Under the pieces are notes generated by a model that worked only from the letters and a program-made list of their open reading frames with translations, searched no databases and was not told the origin of the DNA. Shown here piece after piece: positions 8,495 through 15,879 of a stretch of 25,636 bases of DNA. Each line of letters starts with the position of its first letter. Position 1 is the first letter of the stretch. Where the stretch lies: NCBI GenBank assembly GCA_035507915.1, contig DATJNS010000343.1:1-25636 (forward strand), given 5' to 3'. This DNA is from JACQAI01 sp035507915 (GTDB taxonomy: Bacteria > Pseudomonadota > Alphaproteobacteria > Elsterales > Elsteraceae). The translations under genes and the position numbers were made by a program.

Positions 8495-8832
8495 CAGCCG
8501 GCGGTGAAGGGCGCCATGCCCGCCCGGACGCGGACCGGGACCGGGATCGCGCACTCTGCGAGCAGGACCTTTCGCACGGCGTCGCTCGCCGACTCGATGG
8601 CCGCCTTGCGCAGCACGGCGAAGCAGAAGCGCCTGTCGCTTTCCGCGGCGTGGGAGACCCACGCATAGGCGAGGTCGGCGGTCGGGTGTCCGTCGAGCAC
8701 GAAGTGATAGACGACGCCGGCCCATGGCGCCCGTGCGTCGAACTCCTCGGTCACCGGCTCGGTCGCGATCAGCCGTGCCTTGCAGTTGTGACGGCGTTCG
8801 ACGGCGTGTTGAAGCCTGGCACGATCGAGCAT
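8491..8832 (-). CDS. Small conserved protein of unknown function, paralogue A
   Basis: 113-residue protein I do not recognise. It shares about two thirds of its first 58 residues with paralogue B (8969-9274), including CKARLIATEPV, EEFD, APW/PPW and HFVLDGHP followed by ADLAYAW, and again the helix-like block ending in ASDAVRK/ARDAVRK. It is soluble-looking, with no signal peptide or membrane segment. Cys17 is shared with the paralogue; Cys70, Cys94 and Cys113 are unique to A. The start at ATG 8832 is chosen because it aligns with the start of B and has GGAGGT 4 nt upstream, although the frame is open to 8898. A perfect FNR/FixK-type palindrome lies about 100 nt upstream, suggesting induction at low oxygen (or by NO). 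It converges on emrB and ends 14 nt from it. Confidence 0.8.
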   Translation of the reverse strand: MLDRARLQHAVERRHNCKARLIATEPVTEEFDARAPWAGVVYHFVLDGHPTADLAYAWVSHAAESDRRFCFAVLRKAAIESASDAVRKVLLAECAIPVPVRVRAGMAPFTAGC

Positions 8833-8902
8833 GCGGACCTCCGGCGAACGAAACGACGGTGCTCGCCGTACGGCTCGACCGGTTTCCGTGACTATCAAAA
8901 TA

Positions 8903-8944
8903 AATCTAGATCAATTGCCCGGACCACGATTTGATCCCGATCAA
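8903..8944 (-). promoter_or_regulatory. FNR/FixK-type anaerobox and class II-like promoter of paralogue A
   Basis: TTGAT-CCCG-ATCAA at 8931-8944 is a perfect match to the palindrome bound by FNR, FixK, Anr and related CRP-family regulators (TTGAT-N4-ATCAA). On the minus strand exactly 22 nt separate it from TAGATT (8908-8903), a 4-of-6 match to the -10 element. That spacing places the box centre at -41.5 from a predicted start near 8896, the standard class II activator position. The leader before the ATG at 8832 would be about 64 nt. Which family member binds (FNR, FixK, NnrR/Dnr) cannot be told from the site. Confidence 0.75.
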
Positions 8945-8968
8945 GAAAAGGGCGGTCGGCAGCGCCGA

Positions 8969-9274
8969 TCAGTTGGAGCGCGGCGGCAGGCGGTAGTCCG
9001 CCAACGCCATCTTGCGGACGGCGTCGCGCGCCGACACCACGGCGGCGTCGCGCAGGACGACGGTGTGCCGTTGCCGCGGGCTTCCCGGCACGACGGTCGA
9101 CCACGCGTAGGCCAGATCGGCGCTGGGATGGCCGTCGAGCACGAAATGGTGAACCAGGCCGGTCCACGGCGGCCGCACGTCGAACTCCTCCGATACCGGC
9201 TCAGTCGCGATCAGGCGGGCCTTGCAGTGGAGCTCGCGTTCGACGCTTTCCTGCAGGTTTGCAGGTGTAGGCAT
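8969..9274 (-). CDS. Small conserved protein of unknown function, paralogue B
   Basis: 101-residue paralogue of the adjacent gene A, on the same strand and 136 nt upstream of it. Conserved blocks: Cys17 in HCKARLIATEPVSEEF, RPPWTGLVHHF, VLDGHPSADLAYAW, and VVLRDAAVVSARDAVRKMAL. The middle (VVPGSPRQR) and the C terminus differ from A, and B lacks the three extra cysteines. No membrane segment or signal peptide is visible and the fold is unknown to me. ATG 9274 is preceded by GGAG 8 nt upstream. It has its own anaerobox (9390-9403) and a TATAGT -10 candidate, so the copies look like separately controlled transcription units and not a simple operon. The pair probably arose by tandem duplication of the gene together with its promoter. 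Confidence 0.8.
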   Translation of the reverse strand: MPTPANLQESVERELHCKARLIATEPVSEEFDVRPPWTGLVHHFVLDGHPSADLAYAWSTVVPGSPRQRHTVVLRDAAVVSARDAVRKMALADYRLPPRSN

Positions 9275-9365
9275 GCTCGGGTCTCCGTCAAGAAAACCGC
9301 AACGCTTGCCGGAACGCCCAAGGTCGCCCAGCAGTCTGCCCGGTTCGAGATACGACGAATTGACT

Positions 9366-9403
9366 ACTATATTCGGCGTGGATCTCGCGTTGATTTAGGT
9401 CAA
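9366..9403 (-). promoter_or_regulatory. FNR/FixK-type anaerobox and promoter of paralogue B
   Basis: TTGAT-TTAG-GTCAA at 9390-9403 (read TTGAC-CTAA-ATCAA on the minus strand) fits the alphaproteobacterial anaerobox TTGAY-N4-RTCAA. On the minus strand TATAGT (9371-9366, 5 of 6 to the -10 consensus) follows after 18 nt, putting the box centre near -37.5, which is 4 nt closer than at paralogue A. The gene starts at 9274, so the leader would be about 85 nt. The neighbouring binding-protein gene ends here and is not the target. Confidence 0.65.
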
Positions 9404-9431
9404 CCGTTGCGACCTTTCAACCCCGCCCGCC

Positions 9432-10406
9432 TCAATAGGCGGTCGCGCCGGACGCCTTGACGATCGGCACCCATTTCTCGAGGTCGGCCGCGATGAAGCG
9501 CCCGAAGGCGTCCGGCGCGAGCGGCTCCACCGGGTCGAAGCCAAGCGCCGCCATCTTGGCGTGGATGGCCGGGTCGGCCAGCGCCGCGGCGATCGCATCG
9601 TGCCAGCGCGCGACGATCGGCGCCGGCGTGCCGGCCGGCGCGCCGAAGCCGAGCCAGGTGCTGACCTCGTAGCCCTTGATGCCGGCCTCGTCCAAGGTCG
9701 GCAGGTCGGGCAGATGCGGCGAGCGCGCCAGGCTGGTGACGGCGAGCCCGCGCAGCTTGCCGTCGCGCACCTGCCCCAGCACGGTCGGCGTGTTGAAGAA
9801 GCCGAGCGCCACCTCGCCCGCCATCACGGCGCTGATGCCCTGGGGCGCGCCGCGATAGGCGACGTGGGTCATCTTGGTGCCGGTCATCTGCTCGAACAGC
9901 ACGCCCGACAGGTGGTGCGAGGTGCCGGCGCCGCCCGACGAGAAGGTGAGCACGCCCGGCTGCGCCTTGGCGCCGGCGATCACGTCGGCGACCGAGCGGT
10001 AGGGGCTGTCGGGCGGCACGATCATGACGTTCGACACCGCGGCGGCGAGCGTGATCGGCGCGAAGTCCTTGAGCGGATCGTACTCCAGCTTGGGATAGAG
10101 CCCCACGTCGAAGACCTGGGTGCCCTGCGTGATCACCGCGATCGTATAGCCGTCGGGCGCGGCGCGCGCGACCTGCGCCTCGGCGATCGCGCCGCCGGCG
10201 CCCGGCCGGTCGTCGACCACGACGCTCTGGCCGAACGTCTCGGCCGCGAAGGCGGCGACCGTGCGGGCCAGGATGTCGGCGGTGCTGCCGGCGGCGAGCG
10301 GCACGATCAGGGTGACGGGCTTGGTCGGATAGTCGGCGGCCGCGGCCGCGCCGGCGCCCGCGAGCGCAAGCAGGACCGCGACGGCGACGCTCGCGTGCCG
10401 CCTCAT
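9432..10406 (-). CDS. Bug/TctC-family periplasmic substrate-binding protein
   Basis: 324-residue extracytoplasmic solute receptor of the tripartite tricarboxylate transporter family. A signal peptide (basic start MRRH, hydrophobic 6-18, AAAA near 20-24) is followed by DYPTKPVTLIVPLAAGSTADI, the standard Bug N-terminus, then VVVDDRPGAGG and GGAGTSHHLSG ligand-loop segments. The family binds carboxylates, amino acids and other small acids; the ligand is not readable. No TctA or TctB membrane genes are in the window, so it is an orphan receptor, a common situation in this family. ATG 10406 overlaps the stop of the DUF3604 gene by 4 nt (ATGA), showing cotranscription with it. It ends 29 nt downstream of the anaerobox region of paralogue B. 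Confidence 0.93.
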   Translation of the reverse strand: MRRHASVAVAVLLALAGAGAAAAADYPTKPVTLIVPLAAGSTADILARTVAAFAAETFGQSVVVDDRPGAGGAIAEAQVARAAPDGYTIAVITQGTQVFDVGLYPKLEYDPLKDFAPITLAAAVSNVMIVPPDSPYRSVADVIAGAKAQPGVLTFSSGGAGTSHHLSGVLFEQMTGTKMTHVAYRGAPQGISAVMAGEVALGFFNTPTVLGQVRDGKLRGLAVTSLARSPHLPDLPTLDEAGIKGYEVSTWLGFGAPAGTPAPIVARWHDAIAAALADPAIHAKMAALGFDPVEPLAPDAFGRFIAADLEKWVPIVKASGATAY

Positions 10407-12658
10407 CGGAACAGATAGATCGGGCTGGACCAGATCAGGTGACCGTCCTCCTGGGTCGCGCAAACGTAGAGCGCATTGTCGCCGGCGTCGTCGAGCATCA
10501 CGCGCCGTTCGAGACGCAAGCGGCGTGCCTGATTGTCGTCGGGCAAGCGGAACACGCGCAGCTGGCGCTTGATGCCGCCCGCCGCGAACACGCGGTCCTC
10601 GAGCCCGATCTCGGCGATGTCGAGCGACGTCTTGACCAGCGCGGTGTCGATCTCGAGTCGGCCGGCGCGCGGATCCTCGAGCCAGGCGTCGAAGCCGCCG
10701 AAGCCGCCGGTGGTCAGCGCCTGCCACTCGAGATGCTGGGCGTCCTTGCGCACCAGCTGCTTGTCGAGGTTCCACAGGTTGATCGGCCGAATGCGCTCGA
10801 CGCCGTTGCCGACCAGACGCGCGGTGCCGTCCCACACCGTCTGGCGGCCGCGGCCGCGATACTCCGAGCCCTCCCAGATCACCCGGATGCGCCGGCCGAG
10901 CTCGGCCGGCTTGAAGGGCCGCACGGTCTCGAGCACGGTCATGCGGTTGCGCAGCTCGAGGCGCTCGAGCGGCGCCGAGCCGACGAAATCGACGGCGAAC
11001 GTGACCTCGCGATCGGCGGTGCGCAGGATGTCGCCCATCATGGCGCGCCGCACCTGGGCCGCCACCTTGCCGCCCTGGTTGGGATCGTCGTCGTAGAGCG
11101 CGGCGTCGCGATCGAACGCGACGTGCGTGTCGAGGATCGCGCGGCACCCGGTGGTCGCGTAGTGGTGACGCTTGCGCAGCGCCTCGAACAACGCCGGCCG
11201 CGTGAGCTCGGTGGTGAGCAGGCAGCTCAAGCCGCCATAGGCGCCGAACAGCGAGGCGCCCGGGTGGCTCGCGCCGTGGCGGCCCTTGTGGCCGTCGCTG
11301 TTGGCCAGGATGCCGACGCGGTAGCCCTGCTCGAACGCGTCGGCGATCAGCCACTCGAAGGTGCCCCAGTCGGAATGCACCTCGACCGCGCGCTCGAGGC
11401 GCGCGTCGTGCGCCATCTTGATGTCGGCGTAGCGGCCGCCGATGTGGGCGAACACCACGCAGTCCTCGTCCTTGAGCGCGGTGAACAGGTCCTCGGCGCT
11501 GTTGGCGTCGGTCGCGACGTCGCCGAGATCGGCGACCAGCGCGTGATGCGAGCGGTGGATCTGACGGCCCTCGTGACGGAACAGCACGTTGCGGTCGCCG
11601 CCGAGGCCCGTGTTCCCCGACCACTCGTAGCCCGGAAAGATCACGAACCCGCCGTCGCGGTTGTACTCGGCGGTCAGCCGGTTGAGCTCCTCCCAGAACG
11701 GCGTGGTGATCTGGAAGTCGTTGCCCTGGTGGCTCATGGCGTCGAGGAAGGCACGGTCGCGCGCGAACTCGATCAGCTCGCGCGCCGAGTTGGTGCCGAT
11801 GGTCTCCTCGGACTGGCCGTGCAGGTCGGCCCAGAACGGCAGCAGCGCGGCCGCGCGCGCGATGCGCAGCGGGTTCGAGAGGCAGACGACGCGGCCGGCC
11901 TCGTCGAGCACCTCGACCGTGAGCTCGCCCTCGCCGCCGCAGCGCAGCCCGTCGAACGACGTCGCGTACTCGCCCGGTCGCATGGCGAAGCGCTCGGGCA
12001 GGCCCTCGACCGGCAGGCTCGGACGCAGGGTGAAGCTGGCGTCGACCCGGTGGCTCGGATTGCCCCAGCGGTCCTCGCCCTTGAAGCCGAGGCGGAAGCG
12101 GTCGCCGACGCGGCGCAATGTCGGCAGGATCGCCTTGTAGAGCACCGGCGGGCCGGCGACGACGGCGATCGTCGGCTGCTCGGGCAGCTCGACGAAGTTG
12201 TAGGTCGCGAACGCGTCGACCAGCACCTTGAACTCGAAGGTCGGCTCGTGGAAGGTCTGCACGCGCATGCCGGGCGAGCCCTGGCGCGGGTCGCCCAGCC
12301 GGATCGTGATGCGATCGCCCTCGCGCAGGAAGCCGCGCTGCACCTTGATGACCAGCGCCTTGTCCCACGGGCGCAGGTTGCGCTTCATGTCGTACTCGAG
12401 CTGCAGCACCGCGCCGTTGCTGGCCTCGGCGGTCGTATAGTTGGGCGCCTTGGGGTCGCCGAACTGCGGGCGCCCCATGTCGCTGGCGAAGCGATGGACG
12501 ATCTTGAGCCCGCCGGTGTCGTCGATGCCGAAATAGCCGGCCGTGTACGTGATCGTGAACGACGCGAAGCTGCCGGCCTCGAACGCGCCGGCCGGCGCGA
12601 TGCTCGCCGAGCCCATGCGCTCGGCGAGATACGTGGAATGCGACGCGCTGTGCGGCAT
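10403..12658 (-). CDS. DUF3604 family protein, PHP-like metal-dependent hydrolase
   Basis: 751-residue protein of the uncharacterised DUF3604 family. Residues 1-270 are beta-rich and hold the family segments GYFGIDDTGGLKIVHRF and PSHRVDASFTL. The catalytic-like half starts at FWADLHGQSEET (His280), followed by SHQGND (His310), FPGYEWSG (Glu345), FAHIGGR (His405), EVHSDWG (His428) and ANSDGHKGRHG (Asp455, His457), a spread of His/Asp/Glu like that of PHP or amidohydrolase-type metal sites. There is no signal peptide, so it is probably cytoplasmic. ATG 12658 lies 2 nt after the argC stop without its own Shine-Dalgarno sequence, and the 3' end overlaps the Bug receptor gene by 4 nt. A hydrolase acting on a compound taken up through that receptor is an inference from gene order. 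Confidence 0.88.
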   Translation of the reverse strand: MPHSASHSTYLAERMGSASIAPAGAFEAGSFASFTITYTAGYFGIDDTGGLKIVHRFASDMGRPQFGDPKAPNYTTAEASNGAVLQLEYDMKRNLRPWDKALVIKVQRGFLREGDRITIRLGDPRQGSPGMRVQTFHEPTFEFKVLVDAFATYNFVELPEQPTIAVVAGPPVLYKAILPTLRRVGDRFRLGFKGEDRWGNPSHRVDASFTLRPSLPVEGLPERFAMRPGEYATSFDGLRCGGEGELTVEVLDEAGRVVCLSNPLRIARAAALLPFWADLHGQSEETIGTNSARELIEFARDRAFLDAMSHQGNDFQITTPFWEELNRLTAEYNRDGGFVIFPGYEWSGNTGLGGDRNVLFRHEGRQIHRSHHALVADLGDVATDANSAEDLFTALKDEDCVVFAHIGGRYADIKMAHDARLERAVEVHSDWGTFEWLIADAFEQGYRVGILANSDGHKGRHGASHPGASLFGAYGGLSCLLTTELTRPALFEALRKRHHYATTGCRAILDTHVAFDRDAALYDDDPNQGGKVAAQVRRAMMGDILRTADREVTFAVDFVGSAPLERLELRNRMTVLETVRPFKPAELGRRIRVIWEGSEYRGRGRQTVWDGTARLVGNGVERIRPINLWNLDKQLVRKDAQHLEWQALTTGGFGGFDAWLEDPRAGRLEIDTALVKTSLDIAEIGLEDRVFAAGGIKRQLRVFRLPDDNQARRLRLERRVMLDDAGDNALYVCATQEDGHLIWSSPIYLFR

Positions 12659-12660
12659 GG

Positions 12661-13707
12661 CTACGGGAACAGCGCGATCTGCTCGAGCCCGAGCGGCTCC
12701 GGGAAGCCGCACATCACGTTCATGTTCTGCACCGCCTGGCCCGAGGCGCCCTTGACCAGGTTGTCGATAACCGACACCACGATGGCGCGGCCGGACAGCC
12801 GGTCGGCATGCACCGACATCAGGCACAGATTGGAGCCGCGCACGTGGCGGGTCGCCGGCGCCGCGCCGTTCGACAGCACGCGCACGAACGGCTCGTCGGC
12901 GAAGCGCTTGGCGAGCACCTGGCGGACATCGTCGACCGTGGCGCCGCCGACCATGCGGACGTAGATCGACGACAGGATGCCGCGGCTCATCGGCATCAAA
13001 TGCGGCGTGAAGTTGACCACGATCGGCCGGCCCGCGGCGGCGGTCAGCCCCTGCTCGATCTCTGGCGCGTGGCGATGCGAGGCGATGCCGTAGACGTTGA
13101 TGCCCTCGGTCACCTCGGTATAGAGCGAGCCCTCCTTGGCGGCACGGCCGGCGCCCGACACGCCCGACTTGGCGTCGATGATGATGTCGTCGGCGTCGAT
13201 CATCGCGGCTTCGACCAGCGGGATCAGCGCGAGCTGGGCCGAGGTCGGGTAGCAGCCCGGATTGGCGACCAGCCGCGCGTTGCCGATCGCCGGGCGGGCG
13301 AACTCGGTCAGGCCGTAGATCGCCTCGCGTTGCAGCGCCGGCGCGCGGTGCGCATGGCCGTACCACGTGGCGTAGGTCTCGAGGTCGGCGAGGCGGAAGT
13401 CGGCCGACAGGTCGACCACCTTGAGGTGGGTCGGCAGGGCGGCGATGATCTCCTGCGTCGTGCCGTGCGGCAGGCCGCAGAACACCAGGTCGACCTCGCT
13501 CCAGTCGGCCTTGTCGATCGAGGTCAGGAGCGGCAGGCCGTAGCCCGCGAGATGCGGGAACACGCTGTCGATCGGCTTGCCGGCGTTGCGGTCGGCGGTC
13601 AGCAGGGTGACGCGGACGCGCGGATGGCGCAGCAGCAGGCGCAACAGCTCGCCGCCCGTGTATCCGCTGGCTCCGAGAATCCCCACTCTGACCGTCTGGG
13701 CGTCCAT
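12661..13707 (-). CDS. argC: N-acetyl-gamma-glutamyl-phosphate reductase
   Basis: 348-residue enzyme of arginine biosynthesis that reduces N-acetylglutamyl phosphate to the semialdehyde with NADPH. Nucleotide-binding loop GILGASGYTGGE at residues 9-20; catalytic Cys152 in VANPGCYPTSAQLAL; the later HRHAPEIEQ segment also fits the long (type 1) form. ATG 13707 is preceded by AAGGAG 7 nt upstream. Position after rplM-rpsI is a recurring alphaproteobacterial order. A strong terminator (13809-13838) separates it from rpsI, so it probably has its own promoter in the 101-nt gap, where I see no clear one. It is unusually followed, 2 nt on, by a DUF3604 gene. Confidence 0.97.
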   Translation of the reverse strand: MDAQTVRVGILGASGYTGGELLRLLLRHPRVRVTLLTADRNAGKPIDSVFPHLAGYGLPLLTSIDKADWSEVDLVFCGLPHGTTQEIIAALPTHLKVVDLSADFRLADLETYATWYGHAHRAPALQREAIYGLTEFARPAIGNARLVANPGCYPTSAQLALIPLVEAAMIDADDIIIDAKSGVSGAGRAAKEGSLYTEVTEGINVYGIASHRHAPEIEQGLTAAAGRPIVVNFTPHLMPMSRGILSSIYVRMVGGATVDDVRQVLAKRFADEPFVRVLSNGAAPATRHVRGSNLCLMSVHADRLSGRAIVVSVIDNLVKGASGQAVQNMNVMCGFPEPLGLEQIALFP

Positions 13708-13808
13708 GGCTCGTCTCCTTTCGACGTAACGTCTTTAGCCGTCAATCACGTCCGGTGCATGGGATTTCGTCATCGTCATCCGAGCACGCATTGAAGCACC
13801 GCATCGTG

Positions 13809-13838
13809 AAACAAAAAGGGCGTCCCGAAGGACGCCCC
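13809..13838 (-). terminator. Rho-independent terminator after rplM-rpsI
   Basis: On the minus strand GGGCGTCC-TTCG-GGACGCCC (13837-13818), an 8-bp GC stem with the stable UUCG loop, is followed by TTTTTGTTT (13817-13809). It lies 42 nt past the rpsI stop and before argC. Confidence 0.9.
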
Positions 13839-13879
13839 CTGTGATGGTCTTGGCGGATGGCGCGCGGGGGCGCCCCGCG

Positions 13880-14365
13880 TCATCGCTTGGAGAACTGGAA
13901 GCTGCGGCGCGCCTTGCGTCGGCCGTACTTCTTGCGCTCGACCACGCGGCTGTCGCGGGTCAGGAAACCGCCGTGCTTCAAGGTGCTGCGCAAGGTCGGC
14001 TCGAAATAGGTCAGCGCGCGGCTGATGCCGTGGCGCAATGCGCCTGCCTGGCCCGACAGCCCGCCGCCCGTCACCGTGGCGACGACGTCGTACTGGCCCA
14101 GCCGCTCGACCATCGCGAACGGCTGGCCGATGATCATGCGCAACACCGGGCGCGCGAAATAGACTTCGCTGTCGCGGCCGTTGACCGTCACCTTGCCGTT
14201 GCCGGGCTTGATCCAGACCCGCGCGATCGCGTTCTTGCGCTTGCCGGTCGCGTAGGCGCGACCCTGCGCATCGAGCTTGGGCTCGACCGTCTCGGCGGCC
14301 GGCTGGGCCGTCGCGCTGGTCTTGCGCAGCGCCTCGAGCGCCGCCATGCCCTGGCCTTGCGTCAT
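13880..14365 (-). CDS. rpsI: 30S ribosomal protein S9
   Basis: 161-residue S9 protein. The conserved body starts at GRAYATGKRKNAIARVWIKPG (about residue 35) and ends with KKYGRRKARRSFQFSKR, the C-terminal SKR tail that reaches the P-site tRNA. The first 34 residues are an Ala-rich extension, usual in alphaproteobacterial S9. ATG 14365 follows the rplM stop by 4 nt; a second in-frame ATG is at residue 7. Cotranscribed with rplM and closed by the terminator at 13809-13838. Confidence 0.98.
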   Translation of the reverse strand: MTQGQGMAALEALRKTSATAQPAAETVEPKLDAQGRAYATGKRKNAIARVWIKPGNGKVTVNGRDSEVYFARPVLRMIIGQPFAMVERLGQYDVVATVTGGGLSGQAGALRHGISRALTYFEPTLRSTLKHGGFLTRDSRVVERKKYGRRKARRSFQFSKR

Positions 14366-14369
14366 GGCG

Positions 14370-14834
14370 TCACGCGCTCCTCTTGTTCTTCGGGTTCATC
14401 GCCGCGACGTCGAGCGCCGCCGGCGCCTGCGCCTCGTGCGGATGGCCGGCGCCGGCATAGACCCGCAAGTTCTTCATCTGCTTCCGGCCGAGCGGGCCGC
14501 GCGGCACCATGCGCTCGACCGCCTTCTCGATGACGCGCTCGGGGAACCGCCCGCCCAGGGTCTGGCCGATCGTGCGTTCCTTGATGCCGCCCGGAAAGCC
14601 GGTGTGCCAGTAGAACTTCTCGTTGTCGCGCTTGTTGCCGGTCACCCGTACCTTCTCGGCGTTGATCACCACGACGTGATCGCCGCAGTCCATGTGCGGG
14701 GTGTAGCTGGTCTTGTGCTTGCCGCGCAGCCGCATGGCGATGATCGAGGCCAGCCGGCCGAGCACGACGCCGTCGGCGTCGATCACGACCCACTTCTTGT
14801 CGATGTCGCTCGGGCGCGCCTGATAGGTCTTCAT
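14370..14834 (-). CDS. rplM: 50S ribosomal protein L13
   Basis: 154-residue L13. Motifs: WVVIDADGVVLGRLAS near the start, KHKTSYTPHMDCGDHVVVINAEKV, YWHTGFPGGIKERT, PERVIEKAVERMVPRGPLGR and the final YAGAGHPHEAQ. A C-terminal Ala/Asn-rich tail follows. ATG 14834 has only a weak GGA upstream. First gene of the rplM-rpsI unit; a likely promoter with an extended -10 lies at 14973-14981, giving a leader of about 130 nt, long enough to hold a regulatory structure such as the L13 autoregulatory site known in other bacteria. Confidence 0.98.
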   Translation of the reverse strand: MKTYQARPSDIDKKWVVIDADGVVLGRLASIIAMRLRGKHKTSYTPHMDCGDHVVVINAEKVRVTGNKRDNEKFYWHTGFPGGIKERTIGQTLGGRFPERVIEKAVERMVPRGPLGRKQMKNLRVYAGAGHPHEAQAPAALDVAAMNPKNKRSA

Positions 14835-14972
14835 GACGGGTCCATCGGGCGGGTGGCCCGGGGCGCGACGCCCCTCGACCCCCCGGATCTGCGGGAGGCG
14901 ACGAAATAGGCCGTTCCGACGCTGCCGTCAAGCCCGAAGCCGCAGTTTCCGGCGGGACTCCGGAAGGGTAAA

Positions 14973-14981
14973 ATAATACCA
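14973..14981 (-). promoter_or_regulatory. Extended -10 element, probable rplM promoter
   Basis: On the minus strand TGGTATTAT (14981-14973) fits the extended -10 form TGnTATAAT (hexamer 5 of 6). It sits in the AT-rich island 14969-14988, which stands out in the GC-rich gap between rplM and the divergent FkbM gene. No good -35 is present, as is common for extended -10 promoters. On the plus strand the same island offers TAAAAT (14969-14974) as a possible -10 for the FkbM gene. Confidence 0.4.
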
Positions 14982-15040
14982 TATAAACTCGAGCGCGCTT
15001 GCGCCACTCTGGCGCCGACGCCCGAGGAGGACTGGAGCCA

Positions 15041-15832
15041 GTGTCGGAGCCAGGGGCGGACGGCGCCCTCCCCGCGATCTTCGCCAAGACCGGCACGACC
15101 TACCTGGAGGCCAAGCCGCACGGGCTGGAGGTGGCGTTCCCCGACGCCGCCAACATGGCGAGCCTGGTCAACCGGATCCTGCGCGGCGGCGAGTACCCGA
15201 TGCCGGAGCTGCCCGGTTACGCGCCGCGCCTGGTCGTCGACATCGGGGCGAACATCGGCGCCGCCGCCCTGTGCTTCGCGCTGCGCTATCCCGGCGCCGA
15301 GGTCCATTGCTACGAGCCGTCGCGCCACAACCTGGCTTTCCTGCGGCGCAACACCGCGCCCCTGCCGCGCATCCATTGCCACGACCACGGCCTGTCGGAC
15401 CGCGATCAGGAGGCCGACCTGTTCCTCGGGGTCTCGCAATCGATGCAGTGCTCGGTGATCGCCAGCCCGGAGACCGGCGGCGCGACCGAGCGCGTGACCC
15501 TGCGGCGCGCGCGCACGGCGCTCGAGCCGCTCGACCTCGGTGCCGGCCGCGCCGTGCTCAAGCTCGACACCGAAGGCTGCGAGCTGCCGATCCTGTCCGA
15601 TCTCGCGCCGCTGCTGGGCGGCGTCGACCTGATCTACGTCGAATATCATTCCGAGAGCGACCGGCGCGCCATCGAAGGCCTGCTCGCCGCGCGCTTCGCC
15701 TTGGCGGCCGCGCGGGCGCACCACCCCCACCGCGGCCTCAACCTCTACCTCGCGACGACGCTGTGGGCTGCCTACCCGGCGCTCGACGACCTGCGTCTCG
15801 TCTCCTCGCCCGGCCCCCGCACCACGCCTTGA
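15041..15832 (+). CDS. FkbM-family SAM-dependent methyltransferase
   Basis: 263 residues with the FkbM pattern: motif I VVDIGANIGAAALCFA (about 65-80), the acidic end of strand 2 CYEPSRHN (90-97), and LKLDTEGCELPIL, the family's LK-x-D-x-EG signature. FkbM enzymes O-methylate sugars, polyketides or other hydroxyl groups; the substrate here is unknown. The start is taken as GTG 15041, which follows GAGGAGG and GGAG; the frame is open to a TTG at 14999 without family similarity. The 47 nt to the crotonase-like gene allow cotranscription. A second FkbM gene lies at 20735-21403 and is clearly different in sequence, so this is not a recent duplication. Confidence 0.88.
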   Translation: MSEPGADGALPAIFAKTGTTYLEAKPHGLEVAFPDAANMASLVNRILRGGEYPMPELPGYAPRLVVDIGANIGAAALCFALRYPGAEVHCYEPSRHNLAFLRRNTAPLPRIHCHDHGLSDRDQEADLFLGVSQSMQCSVIASPETGGATERVTLRRARTALEPLDLGAGRAVLKLDTEGCELPILSDLAPLLGGVDLIYVEYHSESDRRAIEGLLAARFALAAARAHHPHRGLNLYLATTLWAAYPALDDLRLVSSPGPRTTP

Positions 15833-15879
15833 ATCCGGCCCTCGTGGGCTTCAGATTGGAGACCAGGAGGCTTGCCCCC

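Noticed and set aside
10439..12964. 841-residue plus-strand open frame
   Set aside because: Antisense to the DUF3604 and argC genes, both of which show clear family motifs on the minus strand.
13721..13755. TTGACG before argC as a -35 element
   Set aside because: The position 17 nt downstream falls in the ribosome-binding site and no -10-like hexamer is present.
13880..14365. N-terminal extension of ribosomal protein S9 as an oddity
   Set aside because: Extensions of about 30 residues are normal in alphaproteobacterial S9.
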